Below, piece after piece: positions 27,894 to 37,640 of a stretch of 64,000 nucleotides of DNA. Each line of letters starts with the position of its first letter. The stretch's first letter is position 1. Origin of the DNA: Butyrivibrio sp. VCD2006 (lineage in GTDB: Bacteria; Bacillota; Clostridia; Lachnospirales; Lachnospiraceae); assembly GCF_000423925.1 (NCBI RefSeq), contig NZ_KE384105.1, positions 1 through 64,000 of the forward strand, given 5' to 3'. The position numbers and the translations under genes were made by a program. The notes under the pieces were generated by a model. That model saw only the letters and a program-made list of their open reading frames with translations. It searched no databases and was not told the DNA's origin.

Positions 27894-28021
27894 GCCGGAC
27901 CTCCAAAATAATTAAACTGCTGTTATGGTTAAAATAGCTTTTTTGTGTTGTTGTGTTGTTAGCTGTTTCTGTTTTATTTAATGCCATTATATTGTGTGCA
28001 ATTTATTTTGTCAAGTATTTT

Positions 28022-28726
28022 TTATTTTCTTTTGGAAGTCGTAGGTACTTTGAGACTTCTAAGATAAGCCTTCTGTTCATCGATAATCCTATAGCTCTCA
28101 ATTGATTTTTGAATGGCCTTGTTATGCGTCCAGGGATCGAGCCTTTTATTCTCAATAAACGGTATTACTGCCTCATACTGTTTTGCCAGTGCCGTTGCGA
28201 AATACCAGGCTATCATCATGTTTACATAGTACTCATCCGAGCGAAGTCCTGCCACCAGCTCGGGATATGATATGTCAAAATCCTCATCGAGAAAGTGCTC
28301 CATAAGCATCCCTACAGCAAAGCGGATTGTGTAGGTTTCTTCTGACTTTAGCCATTCATTTATTTTTAATAAAAGCTCAGACCTGTGCTTCTTGAATACC
28401 TTGGGCGACATCTGATCGCAGGTTGCCCAGTTATCTACATAAGGCAGAAATGCGCACAGCTTTTCCATGCAGCTGTCATAGTCCTTCATTCCCGAGATAA
28501 TGAAGGCATGGAGCTGACTTTCATCAAAATATTGATGCGGAAGATCATTTAAGAATTCATCTATATCTTCTCTTTTCGAAAATTCCTTTGCAAGTTTTCT
28601 TAGCTCCGGAGTACGAACACCTATCATTGAATCAGGTACATATCCAGGAATAAGCTTTACCTGAAAATCACGGTATTTTATATCCTGTTTTTCAAATAAA
28701 AGTGTATTTATTTCTTCTGTTATCAT
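28022..28726 (-). CDS. DNA alkylation repair protein, AlkD-like
   Basis: A 234-residue all-helical HEAT-like protein. Recognisable stretches are GVRTPELRKLAKE, YFDESQLHAFII, VDNWATCDQMSPKVF and RLDPWTHNKAIQKSIESYRI, typical of the AlkD-type DNA alkylation repair family, which excises N3/N7-alkylpurines. AAGGG precedes the ATG. Monocistronic. Confidence 0.9.
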   Translation of the reverse strand: MITEEINTLLFEKQDIKYRDFQVKLIPGYVPDSMIGVRTPELRKLAKEFSKREDIDEFLNDLPHQYFDESQLHAFIISGMKDYDSCMEKLCAFLPYVDNWATCDQMSPKVFKKHRSELLLKINEWLKSEETYTIRFAVGMLMEHFLDEDFDISYPELVAGLRSDEYYVNMMIAWYFATALAKQYEAVIPFIENKRLDPWTHNKAIQKSIESYRIIDEQKAYLRSLKVPTTSKRK

Positions 28727-28861
28727 AATGTTACCCTTTCAAAAAACATCCATACTGTATTATCGTTATTTGAATAATTTATAATTGTAATTATATCACC
28801 CAATAGACACTATGTGCGAAGTTTAAAAATATAGGAAAGGTAAAATGAATTTTTCACACGC

Positions 28862-28895
28862 AAAAACAGCGGCAGGTCAAATTGACCTGCCGCTG
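28862..28895 (-). terminator. Terminator after cheW
   Basis: CAGCGGCAGGTCAA and TTGACCTGCCGCTG make a perfect 14-bp stem with a 1-nt centre, followed on the minus strand by TTTTTG. This ends the two-gene cheW operon. Confidence 0.9.
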
Positions 28896-28916
28896 CAGAT
28901 ATGCTGGCAAAACTTT

Positions 28917-29381
28917 TTATGATACCATCTCACGATCAAGAAGTGATTCAGAATCAATAATAGAAATAAGCTCGTCATCCTTCTTTCCAACACCTGTTAC
29001 AAGGGTTGTCTCTTTTCTGAGGAAAGGAGAAGGCTGCTCTATTTCATTATCAGAAAAAGTAAGTACTTCCTTAACTCCGTCAACGATTACACCCATAAGC
29101 TCGTCGTTTCCGATTTTCACAATTATGACACGGCTTCTGTTTGTGAGTTCATCTGTAGCCGCGCCGAGTCTTCTGCCAAGACTCATAACAGGAATGATCT
29201 CACCGCGAAGATTGATGATACCGTTAAAGCATTTGGGAGCACAAGGTACTCTTCTGATTGAAGGCATCATGATTATGTTATCGATACGTGATACATTTAT
29301 TGCGTAAAGCTCTTTATTTACATTAAAAACGAGATATCTTTCTTCCTGACTTTCATTCTTATATATTGCTAATTCTGACAT
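28917..29381 (-). CDS. cheW: CheW chemotaxis coupling protein
   Basis: A 154-residue CheW domain: YLVFNVNKELYAINVSRIDNI in part, VPCAPKCFNGIINLRGEIIPVMSL, and GVIVDGVKEVL. CheW links chemoreceptors to the CheA kinase. The ATG at 29381 follows GGAGGT by 6 nt; an upstream in-frame start would lie in the neighbouring gene's end. It is 10 nt after the second CheW-like gene, so they form one operon. No cheA or receptor gene is nearby. Confidence 0.92.
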   Translation of the reverse strand: MSELAIYKNESQEERYLVFNVNKELYAINVSRIDNIIMMPSIRRVPCAPKCFNGIINLRGEIIPVMSLGRRLGAATDELTNRSRVIIVKIGNDELMGVIVDGVKEVLTFSDNEIEQPSPFLRKETTLVTGVGKKDDELISIIDSESLLDREMVS

Positions 29382-29391
29382 GTCTACCTCC

Positions 29392-29832
29392 TTATGCTGC
29401 AAATGACTGTATATTAAGAATCAGGGCTACATCATTCTCAAGGATAGAAGCGCCTGCAAAAAATTCGTTATCATTAAGGATTCCCATAGATTTTGTAAAG
29501 ATATCCTGCTGTCCGTAAAGCTTATCTACAACAAGTCCAAAGCATGCATCATTTTGCATACATACAACTACGGTGATTGTTCCATCGTTTGCACCTGCTG
29601 ACTCAATCTTGAATAATTTATCAAGATAAACAAGAGGAATAATACGCTCTCTAAGATAAATAACATCTTCAGATTCAACCTTATTGATGTCCGCTAAATT
29701 CACCTTTTCAATAGTCAAAACAGATGAAAGAGGAATTGCATAGGTCTCCTCATTGATGCCGGCTATGAGAGCCTTAGTGCTATCCGGCTGGGTGCTATTA
29801 TTATCAGTTGCAATGATTTCCAATAATTCCAT
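29392..29832 (-). CDS. CheW-like domain protein
   Basis: A 146-residue protein made of one CheW-like domain (ALIAGINEETYAIPLSSVLTI in part, YLRERIIPLVYLDKLF, VCMQNDACFGLVVDKLYGQQDI). The wording is closer to the regulatory domain at the end of CheA than to CheW, so it may compete with or adapt the kinase array. The ATG at 29832 is 6 nt from GAGGT. It is the first gene of the cheW pair. Confidence 0.82.
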   Translation of the reverse strand: MELLEIIATDNNSTQPDSTKALIAGINEETYAIPLSSVLTIEKVNLADINKVESEDVIYLRERIIPLVYLDKLFKIESAGANDGTITVVVCMQNDACFGLVVDKLYGQQDIFTKSMGILNDNEFFAGASILENDVALILNIQSFAA

Positions 29833-29973
29833 TTTTAACCTCACATTTCTATACTATTAACGCAACAGACTCATAAAGCATATTCTTTTCCTTTATGCAC
29901 AATGGTTCGATTATACCTATTCTGAACCCGCTGTCAATAAGGAAAATCTTAAGAAATTAAATCTTTCATAAAA

Positions 29974-30018
29974 TAAAAAGCACCTCTATGCCAGATATTA
30001 TCTGAAATAGAGGTGCTT
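29974..30018 (-). terminator. Terminator of the phosphorelay operon
   Basis: AAGCACCTCTAT and ATAGAGGTGCTT (29979-29990 and 30007-30018) form a 12-bp stem; T residues follow on the minus strand. Confidence 0.85.
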
Positions 30019-30106
30019 AATATTTAGTTAAAAATAAATTTTTATTTCGTAATATTTAAAAGTTTCCGATAAATTATTTCATGCCTTCCTGATCACATGT
30101 TATTAC

Positions 30107-31777
30107 TCAAACCTCCAGCGATTCCTTAAAGGCGCTTTCGGCAAAGAACCTGCTTATGGCGTCTGTAAGAGTCTCCTTCTGGGAGGACTTAAGAAGATAA
30201 CCATCCGGCTTATTCTCAAGTATCATAAATACATGCTCTCTGTCATTTTTACCTGTGAGAAATATAATAGGAATCTGGCACGTTTCAGGATTGGATTTAA
30301 CTGCGTTCATTATCTCGTAGCCATTCATGCCGGGCATCTCGTAGTCCAAAAGTATCAGATCAGGCATATAGGAGGACAGCCCATCCAAGGCATCCTCACC
30401 GGTTGAGAACATATAAACGTTATAAATTGGCGATAACCAGTTCTCCATTATCTTAAGGAAATCAGGATCATCGTCCACCACAAATATTGATTTTTTCTGG
30501 TGGTAAACATCCTCAATAAAAGAGAAGCTCTCCATATCATTTACAAAAGAATCAACATTTACAGGTCGCTTATAGGTCTTTGAAACGCGATCCGAGCCAT
30601 CAAGCGACATGGCAAACTCAAGGTCACTGCCCTCTCCCACAAGGCAGAGGATTTTGTTGTCGTCACGACACATTTCTCCAAGATGATTCATTATTACCGT
30701 AATGCGCGATTTATCATCGTCTCCGGGATAATAGATTACGATATTAGCTGCTGATCTATGAGTGATGATCTTTCCGGGATCAGCATCACATCTGATAACA
30801 GTAAATCCTGCATTTTCAAGCTTCTGTGCAAGTCCTTTATTAGAAATGCTTGATATTCCTTCAATAAAAAGAACGAATTTCTCTTTTGGCTCAGGTTTAT
30901 TTTCCTTTTTCTTTTCAGGCTCCTTTTCTTCCTGCGCCTTCTTTGCGGTTTTATCCTCAATGAGCGGTGCCAGCACAGTTTGAAAGGCTCTGTATTCCTC
31001 CATGAGATACCTGTTCTCGTCGAGTATGGTCGTATACCTTGCGTTTTTCCCGGCCTGTTCCATCTCATATGCAAACTCGCTAAGCTTCCTTGCACCTATA
31101 AGAGCAGAAACACTTTTGAGCGAATGAACTCTCATGGTATACATTTCCCAATCTTTTTTTTCGCAGAAATCGAGAATCTCATTCGTCTTTTGCTTTATCG
31201 AGGCTGCAAAAACCGTAAGGGTTTCCATATAATCCTCAGCTGTCTCACAGTTTGCTATGCCCTGAACCAGATCAAGATGTGATGTGTTCTTAAGCCACAG
31301 CGGAAGCTTTTCCACCTCTTCTCTGACGTGAATCTCGCTCTTCTCCTTTTGCTCCTGCTGCTTCTTTTCCTGCTCCTCTTTTACCTCCTCATCTTCCTTG
31401 GCAAGCCAGGTCAGAAGTATCTCAGAAAGTTGCTTGGGATCGATGGGCTTTATAAGCACATCTGCAAATCCCGCGGCCTTGTACAGATTGATATTACTTC
31501 GTCCTTCTTCTGTCGTATGACACACAACGGGAGTCTTACGCCCCTGCTCCTTAAAAATGTCTTTAAGCCTGACAAGAGTATCAACTCCGTCAAGGTCAGG
31601 CATTCTATGATCCAAAAGGATTAGATCGTAGGACTTCTGCTGACACAGTTCTATACACTCCTTACCGGTCTCAACCTGATCGGATGAAACGCCATTAGAA
31701 GCCAAAAGTGAAGCAAGGATTATTCTGTTTGCAAGCATATCGTCAACTATAAGAACCCTGGAATTATTGTTTTCCAT
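30107..31777 (-). CDS. Receiver-Hpt-pseudoreceiver-receiver phosphorelay protein
   Basis: A 556-residue protein without kinase domain. Receiver 1 (5-130) has LIVDD and the phospho-Asp in LILLDHRMPD. An Hpt domain (about 180-265) has the phospho-His in VHSLKSVSALIGA. A third region (about 295-415) looks receiver-like but lacks the Asp. Receiver 2 (about 430-550) has FVVDDDPDF and LILLDYEMPGMNG. Charged Glu/Lys-rich linkers join the parts. It closes the four-gene operon and could relay phosphate between the upstream hybrid kinases. Confidence 0.88.
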   Translation of the reverse strand: MENNNSRVLIVDDMLANRIILASLLASNGVSSDQVETGKECIELCQQKSYDLILLDHRMPDLDGVDTLVRLKDIFKEQGRKTPVVCHTTEEGRSNINLYKAAGFADVLIKPIDPKQLSEILLTWLAKEDEEVKEEQEKKQQEQKEKSEIHVREEVEKLPLWLKNTSHLDLVQGIANCETAEDYMETLTVFAASIKQKTNEILDFCEKKDWEMYTMRVHSLKSVSALIGARKLSEFAYEMEQAGKNARYTTILDENRYLMEEYRAFQTVLAPLIEDKTAKKAQEEKEPEKKKENKPEPKEKFVLFIEGISSISNKGLAQKLENAGFTVIRCDADPGKIITHRSAANIVIYYPGDDDKSRITVIMNHLGEMCRDDNKILCLVGEGSDLEFAMSLDGSDRVSKTYKRPVNVDSFVNDMESFSFIEDVYHQKKSIFVVDDDPDFLKIMENWLSPIYNVYMFSTGEDALDGLSSYMPDLILLDYEMPGMNGYEIMNAVKSNPETCQIPIIFLTGKNDREHVFMILENKPDGYLLKSSQKETLTDAISRFFAESAFKESLEV

Positions 31778-31830
31778 TCAGCTTTGTACTCCTTCTTTCA
31801 TGAATCAGGTAATACGCTTCATCTATGGCC

Positions 31831-32193
31831 TTACATAAGAACCTGTGCTACTGCGTCAAGAAATGCGGCTTTCCCCTCGGATTTAGGCAAAACCTTCTGA
31901 GGATTTAAGCTTTCAAGCTCTTCCTCTATCTCCTGATCCTGCATCCCTGTTCTGACAACGACTCGCAGGTCCTTAAACCTCTCATCCTCACGGATTTTTC
32001 GAAGTGTCTCCGTTCCATTCATTTCAGGCATGACATAATCAAGCAGTACCAGGTCAATCTTTTTATCTGAAAGCACGCTGAGTGCCTCCATTCCTGACAT
32101 TGCCTTTATTACTTCATAGCCTGCCTTTTCAAGCCATCTTCCGCTCATTGCAAGAATATCTTCATCATCATCAACAAGTAAAATCACAGCCAT
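31831..32193 (-). CDS. Single-domain response regulator
   Basis: A 120-residue receiver domain only: LLVDDDEDI acidic pair, phospho-Asp in DLVLLDYVMPEMNG, Thr in VVVRTGM and Lys in KVLPKSEG. With no output domain it probably acts by protein contact or as a phosphate shuttle or sink. It lies between the hybrid kinase (21 nt upstream) and the receiver-Hpt protein. Confidence 0.92.
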   Translation of the reverse strand: MAVILLVDDDEDILAMSGRWLEKAGYEVIKAMSGMEALSVLSDKKIDLVLLDYVMPEMNGTETLRKIREDERFKDLRVVVRTGMQDQEIEEELESLNPQKVLPKSEGKAAFLDAVAQVLM

Positions 32194-32214
32194 AATCTAA
32201 TCCCCCATCACGCT

Positions 32215-33834
32215 TTACTTAATGAATTTTTCCAATGTTCCAAACAGAGCATCAGGCTCAACCGGTTTTGACAGATGCGCATTAAGCCCCGCCTTTAATG
32301 ACAATTCCACATCCTCATCAAATGCATTTGCTGAAAGTGCGATAATAGGTACAGTCTTTGCATCATCTCTGTCAAGCTTCCTGATTCTTTCAGTTGCCTT
32401 AAGTCCGTCGCATTTTGGCATTCTGATATCCATTAGAATAGCGTCGTATCCGCCCACTGGACTCTGTTCAAATAACTTTATTGCCTCAAGACCATCTGAT
32501 GCGTGATCCGCCTCTATTTCTCTCATCTTGAGCATCTGCTTCATGATAAGTGCGTTAATATCCATGTCTTCAGCTATAAGCACCTTCCTGCCCTTTAGCG
32601 CCACCTTCGCTGCTTCACGGTATCTCTTCCTCTTATCAGTAATTATCTCTTTAATCTCTTTTCTGATACTCCCTGCAAAAAGCGGTTTTGCAAGAAAAGC
32701 ATCAACTCCCGCTTTTAATGCCTCATCAAGAATTTCATCCCAGTTATAGGTTGTCAGGATAACCGTGGTGTCCTCATCCTTATATTCCTCGCGCAGAGAT
32801 CTTGTCACCTGTATTCCGTCCATCTCAGGCATTCTCCAGTCAACAAGAAAAAGCTGATAGGGCTCCTGCCTGGCCTTGCTCTTTTCAATCATGGAAAGTG
32901 CTTCTTTGCCGCTAAGGCAGAAATCAGCCGCAATTCCTATCCTGCCAAGAACAAGCTGCGCATGCTCACAGGCTGTTACATCATCGTCCAGGATCAGCGT
33001 CTTTATTTTTCCGGGATCAAACTCGTCACCGCTGCCATGCTCCTCACTTATACCAAGAGGAATGACTGCCGTGAAGGTTGTCCCGACATTCTTGGTTGAT
33101 TCGACTTCTATGGTGCCATTCATCATCTCCACGATTTTCTTCGTGATTGCCATTCCAAGGCCGGTGCTTCCGAATTTATTACTTGCTCCTTCAACCTCCT
33201 GTGAGAAGGGCTCAAATACTTTAGGCAGATAATCTGCGTCCATTCCGATTCCTGTATCCTTAATCGTAAAACGGACATTGGCATTCTTTTTATTACGGCT
33301 TTCCTCTTCCACCAGGAAAAACACTGTTCCCGGAGCATCAGTAAACTTGACAGCATTTCCGAGAATATTGATGAGTGCCTGCTTGAGCTTCATCTCATCT
33401 CCAATGTAGTAATCATCCACATGGCCCTTTATATGGCAGACAAACTCCAGCCCCTTATCAACACACTGTGATTCTACCATGGTATTTATCTGTTCCACCA
33501 TATCTCCGAAGGAAAAGTCCTGCCTCTTAATGGTGACCTTGCCGGACTCAATACGGCTCATATCCAGGATATCATTGATAAGTGACAAAAGGTGATTTGC
33601 ACTGGCACCTATTTTATTTAGTATTTCTCTTGTTTCATCAGGGAGGTCAGGATTTTTGAGCGCAATATTATAGAGTCCTATGATAGCATTCATTGGAGTT
33701 CTTATCTCATGGCTCATATTTGAGAGGAAAGCGGTCTTTGCCATATTGGCGTGCTCCGCCTCCTCCAAGGCCTTTTCCAGCATTTTGTTTCTTTCCTGTT
33801 CCTCTTTGATCAGTCTGCTGTTATCATCACCCAT
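32215..33834 (-). CDS. Hybrid histidine kinase with two receiver domains
   Basis: A 539-residue soluble protein: short coiled coil (5-30), HisKA with LSNMSHEIRTPMNAI (His near 41), HATPase with GNAVKFTD, DTGIGM and GSTGLGMAI, then two receivers, the first with LFLVDWRMPEMDG and the second with AILMDIRMPKCDG. There is no sensor domain, so the signal probably comes through the PAS kinase encoded just upstream (3-nt gap). Confidence 0.93.
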   Translation of the reverse strand: MGDDNSRLIKEEQERNKMLEKALEEAEHANMAKTAFLSNMSHEIRTPMNAIIGLYNIALKNPDLPDETREILNKIGASANHLLSLINDILDMSRIESGKVTIKRQDFSFGDMVEQINTMVESQCVDKGLEFVCHIKGHVDDYYIGDEMKLKQALINILGNAVKFTDAPGTVFFLVEEESRNKKNANVRFTIKDTGIGMDADYLPKVFEPFSQEVEGASNKFGSTGLGMAITKKIVEMMNGTIEVESTKNVGTTFTAVIPLGISEEHGSGDEFDPGKIKTLILDDDVTACEHAQLVLGRIGIAADFCLSGKEALSMIEKSKARQEPYQLFLVDWRMPEMDGIQVTRSLREEYKDEDTTVILTTYNWDEILDEALKAGVDAFLAKPLFAGSIRKEIKEIITDKRKRYREAAKVALKGRKVLIAEDMDINALIMKQMLKMREIEADHASDGLEAIKLFEQSPVGGYDAILMDIRMPKCDGLKATERIRKLDRDDAKTVPIIALSANAFDEDVELSLKAGLNAHLSKPVEPDALFGTLEKFIK

Positions 33835-33837
33835 TTT

Positions 33838-35922
33838 TTACTCCTTAAGTGCTTTATCCAAAACATTCTTAAGTTCCCTGTATTCTGTCAAAAGTTCAAC
33901 GGTATCTGCTTCGAGGTTTCCTGTTTCACCCTCCTTGGCTTTTGCCTCCAGTGCCTTGGCTTTTTCCGACACGGACATTGCTCCTATTGCAAGTGAGGTG
34001 CTCTTTAGAGAATGGACATTGATTATATATTTTTCTATGTCATTATCCGAGAGATTCTTTTCTATCTGCGCCGCCTTATCCTCTACAGACTTGGCATAGG
34101 TGCTGATGGCATACATATAATCATCTGCATCCCCGCAGTACCCAAGGCCCTTCTCAACATCAATACCGCTATGCTCCCGCAAAACCTTAGGTATCTCTTG
34201 AAGCTCGTCATCCTCATCTGACTCCTCTTTGGCCTCTGCGGAAGGATCAATAATAGTTATCTTGTCATTAGGCAGGTATTTGAGCAGCATGCTCTCCATC
34301 TCATCGATATTTACCGGCTTTGCGAGATAATCTGTAAATCCGGCAGCGATAAGCTTTTCCTTATCACCTGCTATCGCACTTGCAGTCAGAGATATTATCG
34401 GCACCTTTTCATAGAAATCAGGGAACCTCCGCTTTATCTCCGAAAGAGTCTCAACACCGTTCATATTCGGCATTCTGTAATCCAGAAAAACCATGTCATA
34501 AGGTTCTTTTTCTATTTTTGAAAGACACTGCGACCCGCCTGATGCAGTATCAATATTCATACAGGTTCGCTTGAGAAGGCCTTTTATTACCTGAAGGTTC
34601 ATGGGAGTATCATCAACAATCAGGATTTTCAAATCCTTAGCAACAAAATAGCTGTGCTTTTTCTGGGCGTTTATCCTATCCTTCTCTATCTGGCTAAAAT
34701 CTATGTCTCCAAGAGGCGCTTCATCGATTATTTTCTGCTTCAGGAAAAATGAAAATCTTGACCCTCTTTCATATTCACTTTCTACTTCCAGCTTTGAATC
34801 CATCTGTGACAGAAGCTGCTTTGCTATGGCAAGACCAAGTCCTGAACCCTCGATTGTTCTGGTCTTCCTGACATCGAGCCTGTCAAATGCTTCAAAGAGC
34901 CTTACCATTTCCTCCTCACGGATTCCAATTCCGGTATCCAATACAGTGACCTCTATATTTGCAACTCCATCCTGTATTGATTCAAGATATACTATGAGCT
35001 TTACATAGCCCCTCTCCGTATACTTGATGGCATTGGTGAGCAGGTTGGAAATAACCTGTTTTATCCTTATTTCGTCGCCAAGAAGCATTGATGGTAGCTG
35101 TGGATCAACCTCAAATTTAAGAGCAATTCCCTTTACCTCTGCCCTCAGCTGCACAAGATTGTACAGATCAGCGTACAGAGCCTTTGCAGAATAAGGCTCC
35201 ACCACAAGTTCCATCCTGCCTGTCTCTATCTTGGAAAAATCCAGAATATCACTTATTATCCTAAGAAGGCTTGTGCCCGCCTTTCTGATATTTTCGGAGT
35301 ATTCTAAAATCGTAGGGTCATTGCACTCACGCTGGATCAATTCATTCATTCCAAGTATCGCTGTGATAGGCGTTCTGATTTCGTGACTCATATTTGACAA
35401 AAACGCCGTCTTTGCCTTATTGGCCTGCTCAGCCTCAATAAGGAGTCTTTCGAGCTGTTCATTTCTCTCAGCCTGTTCCTGCGCTATCCTTGTTTCAGTT
35501 ATATCGGATATGAAAACATAGTAGACATTGCCGAAGCCCGGAAGATAAGTGAATCGACCGTAATCATCAACCCACCTTTCTACGCCATCTTTCCTGATTA
35601 TTCTGTAAACAACATAATCAAGATTATGCTCGTTATCCTCAGCAGCAATCTGCTCGTCTATAGATGCCTGAATATTCTCAAAATCTTCAGGATGAACCAT
35701 ACCGCGAAAAGTATAGCCGGTGTGATCCTTGAATTCCTCAAGTGTTTCGCATCCGAATATCAGAAGCGTTGCCTGATTAACATAGAGTATTTCCTGCTTA
35801 TCATCAGCCCTGTAAATAAAGAAGCCTCCGGGCATCTGTTCAGCAAGCCACTCTATTGCAGTAAATATCTGCTCATCCGGCATTTTATCGGAAAGATTTC
35901 CATTATAGATTGAGTTACTCAT
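33838..35922 (-). CDS. PAS hybrid histidine kinase with receiver and Hpt domains
   Basis: A 694-residue protein starting at the ATG behind GGAAGG; a longer frame from 35982 lacks a good ribosome site. Order: PAS domain (about 20-145), coiled coil, HisKA with LSNMSHEIRTPITAI, HATPase with NLLTNAIKYTE, DTGIGI and GSGLGLAI, receiver with MVFLDYRMPNMNG, and C-terminal Hpt with NVHSLKSTSLAIGA. It is a complete phosphorelay in one chain. No membrane spans, so it senses an internal cue. First gene of the four-gene operon. Confidence 0.93.
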   Translation of the reverse strand: MSNSIYNGNLSDKMPDEQIFTAIEWLAEQMPGGFFIYRADDKQEILYVNQATLLIFGCETLEEFKDHTGYTFRGMVHPEDFENIQASIDEQIAAEDNEHNLDYVVYRIIRKDGVERWVDDYGRFTYLPGFGNVYYVFISDITETRIAQEQAERNEQLERLLIEAEQANKAKTAFLSNMSHEIRTPITAILGMNELIQRECNDPTILEYSENIRKAGTSLLRIISDILDFSKIETGRMELVVEPYSAKALYADLYNLVQLRAEVKGIALKFEVDPQLPSMLLGDEIRIKQVISNLLTNAIKYTERGYVKLIVYLESIQDGVANIEVTVLDTGIGIREEEMVRLFEAFDRLDVRKTRTIEGSGLGLAIAKQLLSQMDSKLEVESEYERGSRFSFFLKQKIIDEAPLGDIDFSQIEKDRINAQKKHSYFVAKDLKILIVDDTPMNLQVIKGLLKRTCMNIDTASGGSQCLSKIEKEPYDMVFLDYRMPNMNGVETLSEIKRRFPDFYEKVPIISLTASAIAGDKEKLIAAGFTDYLAKPVNIDEMESMLLKYLPNDKITIIDPSAEAKEESDEDDELQEIPKVLREHSGIDVEKGLGYCGDADDYMYAISTYAKSVEDKAAQIEKNLSDNDIEKYIINVHSLKSTSLAIGAMSVSEKAKALEAKAKEGETGNLEADTVELLTEYRELKNVLDKALKE

Positions 35923-36051
35923 ATGCTCTACCTTCCGTAAATTGAATCCATTTTCAGTCTGGTCAATTCGCGTAATCAACATATCCGGCTACTCAGATTA
36001 TACCCCTAAACAGAGCCTTATTACGAAAATTTATAAATGTTTAATCATTTA

Positions 36052-36092
36052 TAAGCAAAAAAATAAGAGGTATCTGTTAAGAACACCTCTTA
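36052..36092 (-). terminator. Terminator downstream of the AAA/DUF4143 ATPase gene
   Basis: TAAGAGGT (36064-36071) and ACCTCTTA (36085-36092) pair; on the minus strand a run TTATTTTTTT follows. Confidence 0.78.
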
Positions 36093-36164
36093 CTTTTACT
36101 TTATAAATTGATTCCCACTACTTTTTTACAATGAAGTTCTCGTCAAGAGAACTACGGTTTCTGC

Positions 36165-36297
36165 GGTTCGCTGTCTCCACTCTGTCTTCGTGCTTCGCAC
36201 TCGCCAATCGTGGACAGCTATCGCATGGACAGCGTTACCCTTTCGACGTCGTCCCTTCGGTCCTAGTCAAAAGGACTACTGTCTCGATTTGCGAACC
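36165..36297. repeat. Hairpin-rich non-coding element
   Basis: Part of a 437-bp gene-free stretch (35923-36359). It is bounded by GGTTCGC (36165-36171) and GCGAACC (36291-36297), contains many small inverted repeats (GTGCTTCGCAC, GTCCT-AGTCAAA-AGGAC; just outside, AGTTCTC-GTCAA-GAGAACT) and is richer in GC than its surroundings. No coding frame is supported. It could be a decayed repeat or a structured RNA. Confidence 0.35.
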
Positions 36298-36359
36298 ATT
36301 GTCCAAACTAATCTTCATATCTTTTGAAATGATTGGAAGATTGAACAGTAGCTATTTTT

Positions 36360-37619
36360 TTAAATAAACCAATATGGAATTTGAAGTACATTTTCCCTCA
36401 GCGAACCTGGCATGGGACACATACATATAACTGCGCCTGTGCCCCTTTTCTTTTCCGGTATCTTATCAAGTACTTGGAAAGCAGATGTCATATCAGCCAA
36501 AGCGTTAGCGCTTTGCTTGATTTCAATTGGATATAGAACTCCATCCTGCTCGATTATAAAGTCAATCTCTGCTTCTTCATAAGTTTCTGCACCATTTTTT
36601 TTGATTTTTTTCTTATCTTTTCCTCTGTAGTAAGATACAAAATAACGATAATCTAATCCCCTATTAGAATAGCTTTTTAGGATCTCTGAAATCACAAATG
36701 TTTCAAAAAACTCCCCACTCATTGCCCCTGTCGCTAAAGTTTCGGGAGTAAGCCATCTTGTGAGGTATGCAGCCAGTCCGGTATCCCTAAAGTAAAGCTT
36801 TGGAGTTTTGATTGCACGTTTAAGTGCACTATTAGCGTATGGTTCAAGTATATATACAATACCGGAAGCCTCTAAAATAGAAATCCAATTCTTTATAGTA
36901 TTGGCATCCTTACCGACTTCATCTGCAATATTTGCATAATTAAGCATCTGACCGGTTCTGGCAGCACATGCAACCATAAATCTGCGAAAAGCATCTAGAT
37001 CCTGTACAGCTGCTAATTCTCTAACATCACGTTCTAAATAAGTCTTTACATAACTCGAAAAAAACATCGCCCAATCCATGTCGGGATCTTGCATTTCAGG
37101 GTACCCGCCCCGGTGGATTATTTTCCATATATTAGATGGCTTTATAGCCTCTTTATTTCTGTCCTGTACATATTCCATTGTTGGAAGAAAAGGACTTGTA
37201 TAATTACTTTTCATGATTTCTCTAAGCGATAAAGGCGGCAATTCGATAATTGCTACTCGACCGGCTAATGAATCAGATGCCAGTTCCATCAGTTTAAATG
37301 GCTGTGATCCTGAAAGATAGAATAATCCCTTTGAATCACTATTATCACTGCTTTGTTTTATATATCTAAATAAAGATGGCACATATTGAATTTCATCTAA
37401 AAAGACAGGCGGTTCGTTTAGTGATAAGAACATCTCCGGATTATTCTTTGCCTGTTCCTCAACAAAAGGATCATCAAAGGAAACCTGCTTTATATCTGAA
37501 TACAGATGCTTCACCAAAGTCGATTTTCCTGTTTGTCTTGCGCCTGTTACTAGTATGCACTTAAAAGTTTTTGCTGAGTGCTCAACCACTTCTTCAATAG
37601 CTCTTTTAATATAATCCAT
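36360..37619 (-). CDS. AAA ATPase with DUF4143 nuclease-like domain
   Basis: A 419-residue protein of the AAA_14/DUF4143 type. The N-terminal ATPase has Walker A GARQTGKSTL and Walker B VFLDEIQ, and the sensor-like YLSGSQPF. The C-terminal DUF4143 part has KLYFRDTGLAAYL and ends with a restriction-like fold: EIDFIIEQDGVLYPIEIKQS, the D...ExK pattern of nucleases. Such proteins are widespread, often mobile; their role is unsettled (defence or DNA processing has been proposed). The ATG at 37619 is 6 nt from AAGGAG. An inverted-repeat array lies directly upstream. Confidence 0.9.
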   Translation of the reverse strand: MDYIKRAIEEVVEHSAKTFKCILVTGARQTGKSTLVKHLYSDIKQVSFDDPFVEEQAKNNPEMFLSLNEPPVFLDEIQYVPSLFRYIKQSSDNSDSKGLFYLSGSQPFKLMELASDSLAGRVAIIELPPLSLREIMKSNYTSPFLPTMEYVQDRNKEAIKPSNIWKIIHRGGYPEMQDPDMDWAMFFSSYVKTYLERDVRELAAVQDLDAFRRFMVACAARTGQMLNYANIADEVGKDANTIKNWISILEASGIVYILEPYANSALKRAIKTPKLYFRDTGLAAYLTRWLTPETLATGAMSGEFFETFVISEILKSYSNRGLDYRYFVSYYRGKDKKKIKKNGAETYEEAEIDFIIEQDGVLYPIEIKQSANALADMTSAFQVLDKIPEKKRGTGAVICMCPMPGSLRENVLQIPYWFI

Positions 37620-37640
37620 GCCATTCTCCTTAAGCAAATT

